From contig NW_003132358.1 in the NCBI RefSeq assembly GCF_000003605.2, forward strand, positions 127,739 to 159,219: 31,481 nt of DNA, read 5' to 3'. Position 1 is the first letter of the stretch, and the number at the start of each line of letters is the position of its first letter. Positions 1-12,400 of this stretch are shown here, one piece after another. The notes under the pieces were generated by a model, which ran no database searches, was not told the origin of the DNA, and worked only from the letters and a program-made list of their open reading frames with translations. Origin of the DNA: Saccoglossus kowalevskii (Eukaryota; Hemichordata; Enteropneusta; Harrimaniidae). A program made the position numbers and the translations under genes.

Positions 1-250
1 TCAATTTAGCTACACTGTATTGTAGTCAATTTAGCTACACTGTATTGTAGTCAATTTAGCTACACTGTATTGTAGTCAATTTAGCTACACTATATTGTAG
101 TCAATTTAGCTACACTGTATTGTAGCTACTGATAATTTAGCTACACTGTATTGTTGCTAATTTAGCTACACTGTATTGTGACTAATTTAGCTACACTGTA
201 TTGTGACTAATCTAGCTACACTGTATTGCTACTAATTTAGCTACACTGTG
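1..250. repeat. 25-bp tandem array in ADAMTS intron 8 (cut by window edge)
   Basis: About ten copies of a unit containing TTTAGCTACACTGTATTGTA. The first five are almost identical at a strict 25-bp period. Later copies drift (TTGTTGC, TTGTGAC, TTGCTAC) and vary slightly in spacing. The array starts at or before base 1 and ends about 140 bp from the exon 8 donor. Bases 251-391 hold nothing else recognised. Confidence 0.9.
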
Positions 251-391
251 ATCACTAATCAGGATGTAGGTAATTTAGCAAAAAAAGCTATTATTATATA
301 ACAAGATTTCGGACATTGTAGCTAAATCCAGATACCATTAATTATTCATAGATTTATCCAACATACAGCATTTGCTATTTCAAAAACTTAC

Positions 392-497
392 TTATGTCCC
401 ATTTCATGAGCGATCGTAAATGCTGTTGCAATACCCATATCTTCGCTAATACTGCAACTTTTTTCACTCTGGCACATGCCACCTACAGGAGCTAACC
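392..497 (-). CDS. ADAMTS exon 8: active-site HEMGH
   Basis: 106 bp; acceptor TTCTTGTAG, donor CATAA|GTAAGT (phase 2). It encodes [20 protein letters not shown], then [19 protein letters not shown] (bases 408-394) supplies two zinc-binding histidines and the catalytic Glu of HExxHxxGxxH. The third histidine and the Met-turn should be in exon 9, outside the window. The split final codon AA|N would be Asn or Lys. Confidence 0.96.
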
Positions 498-3400
498 CTA
501 CAAGAACAATAATAGATACCAATAGGTAACATATATTTCTACTTTAATATACCAGTACAAAAATTTGGCAATAGACGTGCCCCATGATTTGCAAATTGTG
601 CATAATTCTGTAAAAAAAAAAAATGTAGATTTATGCTAATCATATGCAAACTGCAAATATGCAAATCATATGTGAATAGTGTCTGTCGCAAAGTCATTAA
701 ATTCAAATACCCCCTATTTTTATTACAGCAAGCGCAAAGAAAATTTGTACAGAGGAGAAAGTTCCTTTGAGCATTGCAATAGAGCAAGGAACTGTCTAAT
801 TAGTGAATCTTACTTGCAGTCACATCAAACAGGAATTTGATAGGGTCATTGGAACATACCGGTAGATAAGAACTTTTGCAGAAAAGCTGCAAGTTACCTG
901 TATCTCGCGTTTGCACTCTCTGTAGATTTTCGACAATGATTTGATAAAACTTTTCACTCAACAAGAAGTTTCAAACTTACCTAATGTACCGCATGGCTTG
1001 TTTTGGTACTTGCAAATATCAAACCTAGAAAAATATATGATAAGATAACAATAAGAAACACCTCTCTGTAATTCAAATGAATGGGGATTAAACTATGTAA
1101 TTCATTTGTGAAGTTTTAGAGAAGAAGATTTCACAGACAGACTGATGGATGGACAGACAGCTGCCATATGTGTACCTTGTAATCAGTATAGCATTATCAT
1201 GGTGCGCTATCCCGTCTTCTAATACCGCTTTTGAATCCAGTGCTGGATTGATGCTTTTCTGCCATTTACAAAAACTATCCAACGATTTGTCGGCATGGTG
1301 ATTAATTTCAAGATTAACCTGTAAGACAAATATCAGTTACAAAGGATGATCAGATCTACCAGGTAATAAGATATTGGTTGTGGACCGTAGACCAAATTTT
1401 GATACTTCAACAGATCTATATGTGAACTGTTAACTGTTTTATTTTTTTGCAGTTTGACAGTCAAGTCAAAGTATATATATAAGGCAGAATTGGTTATGTT
1501 GAAAGAAAACCTGCTGCGTCTGATTGGCCAGATTGTTAGGTGTTAGGGTTGGATGGCCAATCAAAAACAATCTTGTAAGTGGCTTCGCATTGACTCCAGT
1601 TTAAACAAATTCAAGGGGACAAATTCTCGAAAAAGTCAAGAAAATTTAACATAAGATGAAGAATGATAAAATGTAGAAAGCAATGCAAAGATGATATAAT
1701 GGTGCTGTTGGGCAATGTTGTGTTGTTTTTTCAAGTACTATTGCCATAGTTGCCATAGTTTCCAAGTTATTGTCACCTTCCCTCATGCATTGCTCAGTGT
1801 GTTGTTGCCTAATGAAATGCCTCATGTAGACAGCCTTGAAGGATCCCAAATTAAAATCTTCACTGCCAAAGTTTTGCAAGTACCCTGGTGTGTGAAATTA
1901 CAGTTACGGAGTAATACTCACTTGATCCACAATAATGATGATCATTCTGGATACGACAATATTGATTGAATTTCCTATACTGCCATCGTGATACAGGTTG
2001 GCAACCTGACCTCCAAGAAAAACAAAAAAATTATTAAACATTACAAATAACGAAGCTTCATAATTACTGAAAACAAGTTTTTTATTATTCTCGCCAGCAT
2101 TTTGCAGATTTTTATGTATTTTTCTACATATTTTTTGTTGAATTCACACCAAATGGACATAATTTTCTTTTACCCTATTTTAGAAGAAAAGTGTAGTAAT
2201 TTGGATTTATGGAAAGAAAGGTGACAAACCGAAAGAGTCGAAGAGTGCAGATACACGTACAGAAATGGAGATGATGTGAATGCAATGTAAACGAACACAA
2301 GAAGATAAAAATAACTCAAGTTAACATAGAAAGTAATATAGTTTGTATTGGAAAATGTATTTTGGGACTGAAAAGACAGTCAAAATAGCAGTCAGATTAG
2401 ACAGAGAAATGGCAAAAAAAAAGAAAGAGCATCTGAGTAAAAGAGTACAGCGAGTGGTAGTAATGGGAAAAAAAAAAAAAAGGACGGAGAATGAAGTAAG
2501 ACTGATAGTAAAAAGTGTATTTGAGGTTCAACAGTACACTTAACAAATAATTCAACAAACAGTTATTCAATTTGCAATTTAATTTTTCCAATTGTTTATT
2601 CTTAGCGCATTAATGATCAACAGTTGCATGGTCAAACACCCCCTACAGGCTGAAGTATGCGAAACATTTGAACACACACGCACCCCAACACAATATTTTA
2701 TTAGGGAAAGTACAACATTTGTTTAACTAAACTCGTAATAGTTTAAGGACAAATTAAATCAAACAGACTGATAGATAGACTGGCAGAGAGTAACTCACTC
2801 TCATAAATTGCGTTAGTCAATGACTTATATTAGGTGGATTCGTAATATAAATTCATGTTAGACGTTTATAGTTTCCTCATAGGCAAAAACTTTCACATAT
2901 CGAATGGTGTCCCAGTGAACTTTATACACAGTGTCGTAGTCATACACTTCAATTCTCGCACTACATGGCGAGGGACATTTGTACATACAGGTATCACTGA
3001 TTGGTTAATAGTAAATGACGTGCAAAGTTACCTCAATTACTGATTGGTTATTGTGAATCACATGGTAACGTACAAAATGTATCTCAATCAACGATTGGTC
3101 AATAGTGCATCACATGTCACGATACCGCCCTATTGATTGGATAGTGGGGAATAACTTGTTTGGTAACAAGATCAGTCAACATGCTAAGATGTTTTTGTGG
3201 TAAATTTCATGTTTTGAAAACACTAATCTGAAAATTTGTAATTAATATTCTTATTGAAATAAATTAGTCAGTTAAACTCTCTGAAAACTGTCAAAAGCCA
3301 AAGCTCAACTTCATTTGTTTAAAGTGAAAACACGTAGACTAGTTTTAGTTTCTCATTGTTTATGCTCTATACACTTGAGGTTGAGAAAAGAATTTTATTT

Positions 3401-6400
3401 GATAATCAGAATATAAATAAACTTGTAAAAGCTCAATTTTTTGGGTAGGTACTGGAGTGCTAACAGTCTTGAGTTATTTCAAACTACTTTGTTTAATAGT
3501 AAAACCAGACAACGCACAATTTGATGGTTCCCGGGAGCCGTGCATGGGCGGGCTACACTTCATACTGCAAATGTTTAGTTAGTGTAAACATAATTTGACT
3601 GGAACAGAGCGGTCGTGACCGACTTTCCAGATACAGGAAGCATGGCCATGTCAATGGTCTAAGACTTAGCCTTCACTTGTCAATACAAATTTGTTTTTTG
3701 TACGTTTACTCCATGACATGCAAACTTGGGCTTGTCAGTTTCACCAGTGTACTGTAAATACGATCCTGTCTCACCATCACTATAAAACACAATGATTAAA
3801 TACTAAGACAAGTCTAGGCTTCACCAGTCGCCATGGTGATTTACTTTCTGGCTTGGTTACAGAAAATTATGTCACTTTCGTCACTTATGAGTTATTATAA
3901 TGAGAAAATGGTTGCCTTTTAAAAATTTGTCATCGTCAACAACAATAATAAACAAGTCACTGTAAATAACATCGTCCCCATCAATAATTTTATCTGAGAT
4001 TAAAAAGTAAACGCTTGACATACTACCGGTAACTTCAGAGAAACAAGTTGAAAATAGAATAAAAAATGCCCAACAGTAAGATCTCAAAAAACATGCACCC
4101 AATAAAATACGCACTTTTATCAAGTTTGATTTTAATCTAATAAATTGAGCCTTTATTAATTTATTTTTTCATTGTATTTTAAATTTGTATTTTATTTTAT
4201 CATATTTATTATTAATTTGATAACAACTTTTTTAAAAGTGTTGGTTATCACAAATTTAAATTATACATAATAAGTACTAAAAAAACTACAAAAAATATAG
4301 AACTAATAAAATAAATTTGAAGGAAAAACATGACGTACATACAATCTCTTCAAAAAACCAGTTGCGACTATGTTCAATATTACAATTTAATGATTCCTCG
4401 TTCATCCAGGACTTCAAAACATATTTATTAGGGATGATATTATTCAAATTTCTTATATGTATCAGAAAAATATTGTGACTATGACAGAATAAGCTGTAAA
4501 TTTTAAATAAAATTTATATTAATTCCTTAAGTTAGAAGTTATATCAACTGAATATTCGGTATTTCTCTATAAATTCCATGTGGAATTTTCTGCCAAAACA
4601 GACAGAAATTTATAGGAGAGCCGAGAAGCGTTAATATGACTGGACATCTACTGGAGCATGCAAAATGCACCTGAAACAATTAAAATTCTAAAACTGAATC
4701 AGATTGAATTAAATAAATGTATATATGCGTACATACAACGGCAATCCAATTCTGACGGCAACGAAGCAGAATACACAGATAAAGTGCTTGATATATGCTG
4801 CACTTTCAATGAACTGGAAAAAACAGCCAAAACAATTACTTAGGACCAAACTGCAATGTAAATAAATTTCAAGAGGGCCTTTTGGATTTGATGGCCATTT
4901 CAGTATCCCAATTTAAGCAACTGAAGTGTACTGGAAAAAATATTGATGCCTGGGTGAAGCATTGTAGCGATTCCCCTACACATGGCAGATATTTGACATG
5001 CCCCCCCCCCCTTGTATATTTTACTCCTTCGTAGATACTTGTTGCTACATTGTTTAGCAGACTTTTGACAAAGTGTGATGTCTAACATATGCCAGATGTG
5101 TTTCTTTGCAATATAAGGTGTAAAGTGACATAGAATTATAATCCTAAGTCAATTACACTTGATGGCCAAGCTGTTATTCCCAGGTACTAAATTATTTGCA
5201 AGAAAACAATATTTCAAGATTCTGCCAAAGTATCCCCATGAATGGTTTATTTGCCAGAGAATACCCTCCAACTTAAATACATAATGTTTATTTTTTTAAT
5301 ATTTATATTTCAGAAGAAAAAAATGATGTTGTCTGAGACAAAAAGGGCATCAATTTAATTGAGTCTTACTTTATCGTCACATATGAGCGCTAAATAGATA
5401 TTCATAATTGGATGTTTAACATAACCCGATACCAGTCTGCCTGTGATTGGATGTTTAACATCACCTTATACACATAAAAATAATTAAAATCACAGTAAAA
5501 TAATTGAGCAAAACTGACCTTTCAAGACCTCATCAAAACTTGTTACTATTATAAACATTTCATGGCCTTAAAAAAGGGAACGCTGAGTAAATGTAAACGT
5601 CTACTTATTTGGCAACATACATGTACACGGTGATGATTAACATGAGTGTTTAGTGAGTTATTATGTACAAGCATAGAGCTACAGGCATACTAGTAGTTAC
5701 CATGGTAACAGTAAACAACATTGTGTTTATGTATTTTGGGAAAATTTCCCAAATATTATTCAAAAACAGATAAACAGAGTTCCTGAGAAAACAATGTTAA
5801 AGATGTACCATATTTGTTCTATTAGAAACACATCTCTGATAGATGCACATTTAAAATCAAAAATTACATTAGCTGTATGCTGAATCAACAAAATATTACC
5901 AATTTTGACAATAATAACATTTAAGCACGATATGATTTCCTGGCACTTTTGAAAACATTTCCGGTTGAATGACACCAAATATGTGGACTGGAAACGTGAT
6001 GTGCAGTATTTGAGATTCTGACAATGCTTGCATGAATTAAAACTATCGACCAATCATGGCGCGACACTTGTAACAATACATAAAATTGAGTGTTTTATGG
6101 GATATATGAGTTAACTTACAATATTCATAATGGTTAAGATGTATGGCTCGATATTGTTGCGTGTATGATGAAGATACATCTTATTATCAACGACTACTAA
6201 GGTTTCAACAAAGTTCTCTTCACTCGTGGACCGCTTACGTCTTCTGTGTGTATGATTTGTTTGTTGTTTTGTTTCCTGTAATAAATAACTTGTGTCATCC
6301 AACCACCACTTACTGGTGCCATCTGAATGAAAGATAAAAAATATAGTCAGTTAGAAAAGTCCACAAACATAGGACTGTATTGTTTTAGTTTAAGACCCAT

Positions 6401-9400
6401 CAAAAACGGGATGGAAAAAATTACTTAGATATTCAAAGTCTTTTCAGATCTAATGATAGATGTACACAATGCTACTCAAAAAAAAAAAAAAAAAAAAAAA
6501 AACATTTCTGGCATGGTTTCTAGGAATATTGCAATTATTTCAGTTACATTAACTTTTCATGAAAAATCATGAATTTAATGCATACATTTATACATAACTT
6601 GTGCCCTGGGCAATTTTAGCAAATTTACCTTTTTTAAGCACAAGATAAAATTAGCTGCCGTTAAATTTCTAAAGAAACATATCAAAGTTTTTTTAGTAAA
6701 AAACAAAAGTAATTTTATATGCTGCCACAAGGTGACAGGTCTTTTCACAATCCAATACTAGTAATCAATAATGATTGCTTAGCAACCTTTGAATGAATTT
6801 ATACCATATTTAATACATATTTAACAAGCGCCTATGAATTATAACTAAATTTGATTCATTAAAATCTTTTAAATTTTTTTTAAAAAAAACTGAGACTTCA
6901 CAACTTTCCCATCAAGCTTGGCAATCAATGAGGTATATTGCTATCATTGATGTCTCTATTCTCCATTTTCCTGATGTAACATAAACAGTGCATCATAGTA
7001 TGCTCAAAATGGCTTCCATGCAACCTATATAATACAGTATTTGCTCTATTAGAAATGCATTTCCAATAGAATATTAATAAAAAAAAATGTATATACTTCT
7101 GTAATGTATGTCTGCATTAATAGTACAGCAAATCTGGTAGGTGTATACACAAAATATTATTAAAAAAAAAAAAAAATGAAGAAATGTAACATTTTTACCA
7201 CAGGATGTGGGATGGAAGACGAGGATGGACAAAGGAAATAAATCCATTGAGGCATCCTTGATGGAAGCAGAGCTTACGAATAAAACAAACAAATATCCTG
7301 GCCCCATTCAGTTGGAATTGTAGGGTAAAGGGTTAAACTTAAAAGCAGAATTAAGCTAAATGCTGCGACAGATTGATATAATTTATAACAATTCAACGAC
7401 CAACAGGACAGGAAATCCAAACATTTACCACATTTCACTGATATCAGTATGTGTGTGCAAATAGTAACGAGACAGATACGTATATAGATTGCATGCAATA
7501 AAACATAACAAATTATCTCCCCCCCTTTTTTCCAAATTATTTTGTCTACGTTTGAGGAGATTGAATCAACGTAGGCGTCTACGTTTGAGGAGATTGAATC
7601 AACGTAGGCGTCTACGTTTGAGGAGATTGAATCAACGTAGGTGCTGTGCATTCAAATTCTACTCGTGTTGTAGACATGACATGGGACCCGTAACAAACAA
7701 GCCGACACGACAGGGGTGATTCAAATCAGTTCTCCATTATCAGCAGAATTGTAAGAGCGTATCTATTTGGCTATGACCGCATGGATAACTTTGCTGATCA
7801 GCACTGCCAAATTTGGGAGCAGGTGTGACGATAAGAATGTTAATTGCATTTCATTTGACGCTATCAGTGAGAATGCTGAACGTGTACGTGTATATCGTCA
7901 CTCGTAGATTAAAAAGTTAAAAAGAATCAATATATTTACTGATAATTAATATTCTTTAATGTGCAGCATTGTGTTCGTATAACCGATATGATTTAGATTT
8001 GTTGAATTTCGATGTTAGGTTATATTTGACCAAACTTGCAGATAAATTTGTCGCTGAGCGTGAACATAGATTAGTATATCAGACAAATTGTCATCTTGTG
8101 AACACTGATCGGTTATAATCTAGTCTTGGTGTCGCTATGAAAGATTTTATGATATGTATAATCACAAATTTTGGGCAAGACGACGAAAATTGGGAAATTT
8201 ATTAATAGTGAATTATTCATAAGAGTTGTTAAGATGAGTGAGTCACAGCTAAATGGCGGCGATTGTCACACCTCACATATGCACGATTTGGGATGATAAA
8301 AAGTGATTCACCCAAAAGCTAATTGCAAATTTTTATCTGGTCACGATGTGCACTATTTAACTGCCTTGATTTTGAACTTTTTCGACATTTTCCAACCACG
8401 GCAGTAGTTTAGTTAAACCATGGTAATATCTTTATGTACATGTTGATAGTCAAAACATTAACAGTCCCCATCTTTGATAATATAGGACTCAAATGTCCGA
8501 TAAGCATGGCACTCCGACCACCACCCTTGAATTACTTGCAGGGGGTCTTCTCCACGTAAGTCACAGCAAGTTTCATGGAATTTCAATCGTCATTTGTGAA
8601 CATCCTTAAATCAACTAACAGAGAAAATTTGCACCAACATAAATACATCAATTAATCCCTATCTACCTATCACAGATCACTTATGCTGAAGTAGGGGGTC
8701 AGTGGACAGACATGATGGCTTATCACCGGATGCTAGGGGGCCTTGAACTCTTGGGAACCCTTATCTATCGATCCCTTTACCATCAGGCTGACCAGCTGTA
8801 TTATTGAGTAAAACCCAGACAAACAAAATGTCCAGCATGAAAGAAATAAATGAGGACCATTATCTGTCTATCTAATGGAATCATCACCCCACAGAAACAG
8901 TTATCTGATCTCAGTTCCTTTTATTGATACCGGAGGATAACAATTGCGTAAAACGTTGTATATCAAGTGGCAACAATAGAAAGACAGCTTCAAGGCTTAC
9001 ACCGTAAATTATCTGGCATCTCTATTCAACTGAGACCATAGTAGATCACTAGTATGTAAAAAAAAAAATAGTACTTTTTCTTCTTTGGCAATTCAGTATT
9101 AAAGTTTAGTCTTTAAGATAGCACACACATACCCATCTTTTTTCTACAAAAATTTTGCGCATTTTCATGAATTTTGAAGAATTCATGATTGATTTTTTTT
9201 TAACTTAATTGGACATAATTTACTTTTCTAGTGCAGTTTTATTTCATTTTGTGAAAGGTAATATTAATTTACTTTAACATTCAAAAGCTTAACAACTTGA
9301 AAAAAATAATGGTCAAGACGTGTCGCCAATAGAGAGGGAAATAGAGCCCATAACCTCCAAAATTAATTATAGAAAACTATTAAAATAATAATTTGTAAAA

Positions 9401-12400
9401 CATTTTGCAAGAAAAAAAATTGTGGCATCCATTGGGTCAATGAGCAAGCTTACCACCCATCATATATTTAAATATATTTCATATATGTATGAATCTCTAT
9501 ATGTATGAATCTCTATATGGTCAAGCAGCATACAATGTGGACGGTGCCAGTAAAGCTCAATGTAGACACTGGACGCTCATAAAGTTCAATTAATTAAAAC
9601 GGTTGGAAAAAACATCCATATTTGGACAGACTGCTCCCAAAAGGTCATGAAAGGTCAACCGTGGTGATATAAACAGAAGGAGTTGATAGTGATAATAGCA
9701 ATCCTGCAGGCTGTACAACTCAGAAAGTAAATATATTAAGATATGCGCTAAAATGCTAGAAATGATAACACACACGTAAATGTCAGCCACTATAGACAAG
9801 AGCATGTCAGTAGGTATGACCAGTGTTGGAAAACAGTAACTTGTACAAAGTGTTATAGATTAGTTAGCCATGTGTTCAAAGTGTTACACAGATGTGTTCA
9901 AAGTGTTACACAGATGTGTTCAAAGTGTTACACAGATGGATTCAAAGTGTTACACAGATGGATTCAAAGTGTTACACAGATGGATTCAAAGTGTTACACA
10001 GATGGATTCAAAGTGTTACACAGATGTGTTCAAAGTGTTACACAGATGTGTTCAAAGTGTTACACAGATGTGTTCAAAGTGTTACACAGATGGATTCAAA
10101 GTGTTACACAGATGGATTCAAAGTGTTACACAGATGTGTTCAAAGTGTTACACAGATGTGTTCAAAGTGTTACACAGATGTGTTCAAAGTGTTACACAGA
10201 TGGATTCAAAGTGTTACACAGATGGATTCAAAGTGTTACACAGATGGATTCAAAGTGTTACACAGATGTGTTCAAAGTGCTACACAGATGTGTTCAAAGT
10301 GTTACACAGATGGATTCAAAGTGTTACACAGATGGATTCAAAGTGTTACACAGATGTGTTCAAAGTGTTACACAGATGTATTCAAAGTGCTACACAGATA
10401 TATTCAAAGTGCTACACAGATGTATTCAAAGTGTTACACAGATGTATTCAAAGTGTTACACAGATGTATTCAAAGTGTTACACAGATGTATTCAAAGTGT
10501 TACACAGATGTATTCAAAGTGTTACACAGATGTATTCAAAGTGTTACACAGATGTATTCAAAGTGTTACACAGATGTATTCAAAGTTTTACACAGATGTG
10601 TTCAAAGTTTTACACATATGGATTCAAAGTATTACACAGATGGATTTAAAGTATTACACAGATGGATTCAAAGTGTTACACAGATGGATTCAAAGTGTTA
10701 CACAGATGGATTAAAAGTGTTACACAGATGATTCAAAGTGTTACACAGATGAATTCAAAGTGTTACACAGATGGATTAAAAGTGTTACACAGATGGATTA
10801 AAAGTGTTACACAGATGGATTTAAAGTGTTACACAAATGATTCAAAGTGTTACACAGATGAATTCAAAGTGCTACACAGATGAATTCAAAGTGCTACACA
10901 GATGTATTCAAAGTGCTACACAGATGTGTTCAAAGTGCTACACAGATGTGTTCAAAGTGTTATATAGAAGTGTTCAAAGTGTTACACAGATGTGTGTTTT
11001 TGGTACATAGATATATTCAATGCTTACGCAGATTTTGCGATGAAATTAATTACATTGTTACACAGATGTGTTAGAAGCTACTCTTTGCTTCTTGCAAAAA
11101 ATACATGGTTGAATTCTCAATAGGGCATTGACCCCCAAAATACTTGCACCCATGAAGTAGCCAATTGAGCTAGAGGGGACCAATGACTTGAGAAGTGACA
11201 GGAAATAAAACCATGTGATTTACAAGCAACTTCCTGCAATCATACATTGTATCTGCCATCAAGTAAAGTCAATATACAAGCATATGATATGATGTCTATT
11301 GATCAGAAACTGGAGTCAAACAGTCAGTGCAAACATCCCCGGAGGGTTCGAGAATAGGTTCACTCAGCCGAAAAACAACTAGGATATTTTACACACAGTT
11401 TTGTTTTATTGCTTGTTTTGTTTTGGATTCAATGAATTTTTATTGCATACCGATATAACCTATAACCTATGTAAACCAAGGTGGCTCACTTTAGGACTTT
11501 AAAAAAAAAAGGCATTTTGATTTTGATCTCGGTTTAAAATAATTTTCGAATTCATTTTTGTTTTAAAACACATTTTTATTAAAGTCAATTTTCATTTAAA
11601 ATTCATTTACGTTTTTACTCCATTCATGTAGCCATTGAACAGCTAATTGTATTTTTACACATCAGGTAAAGCTGAATTAGTATTCATTCATTTTCTGTGC
11701 AATGTGCGGGCTGTTAGAATTTCATTGTAATATTAATATTTCTAAAGATGCATTTGTGACAGAAAAACTTCAGGATAACCACTAGTGGTTGTATGGACAG
11801 TACTACAGCGGCACATATGAATACAGGGGCTTGACAATTTATCGTGCAGGTCAAAAGGTCAGAACTCCGTGAACTATATATATATATATATATATATATA
11901 TTGGTACTTTTGTCCCACAAAATGCTGTTTGCTGAAATATTACCAATATAACAGAAAAATAACACTAGATCTCTATATTGGCAAAACATTGTGTGATACC
12001 AATCTTAATCATGGAGTGATTAGTATTTTTTTTTATTGTTTACCGTAGCAAGCGTGAACACAGCAACCCAAAAAAAACGTGTGTATATACTTGTCATTAC
12101 CGTGACATCGTACTTAAACAATATGAGGATGGCAAATGGATATGATACGACACATCTGCATCATCTATTGTTGAAATAAACATAATAAAAAAAACTGACT
12201 CATTATTTGCATCTTAGTAACATATTTCATAATAGCCCCAATATTTTGTTGTTATGGATTGTCTATATAGTCACAGTTACTAGTAACCTGGTATAGCATA
12301 GGTCCATTCATGCAATATGGGCTCCAATAAACAATCTCCCTGGGCGACTGAATTGGGCCTTTAATTTCAAGCCATACCTCCAATAAATAATCACCCTGGG

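Larger units (their letters stand above)
2006..6119. other. ADAMTS intron 4
   Basis: 4.1 kb, AT-rich. Recognisable contents are the CCAAT-word array (2990-3145), a foldback near 4560-4624, a C11 run (5001-5011), a doubled ATTGGATGTTTAACAT near 5408 and 5447, an X-box-like palindrome (5696-5709) and one copy of a dispersed 22-mer (5806-5827). The remainder (2006-2980, 3150-4550, 4630-5400) shows nothing I recognise. Confidence 0.8.

Noticed and set aside
1..250. CRISPR-like regular repeats
   Set aside because: Units abut without unique spacers and the DNA is eukaryotic. It is a minisatellite; the same holds for the arrays at 7544, 9843 and 20824.
7274..7719. Open frames of 125 (minus) and 76 (plus) codons with repeated peptides
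   Set aside because: Produced by the 33-bp triplet, whose length is a multiple of three. There is no family resemblance outside the repeat.
9870..10731. Three overlapping plus-strand open frames of 259-280 codons with a repetitive peptide
   Set aside because: They exist only because the 20-bp repeat unit happens to lack stop codons in all three frames. All three frames give the same periodic peptide, and the array sits in an intron of the opposite-strand gene.
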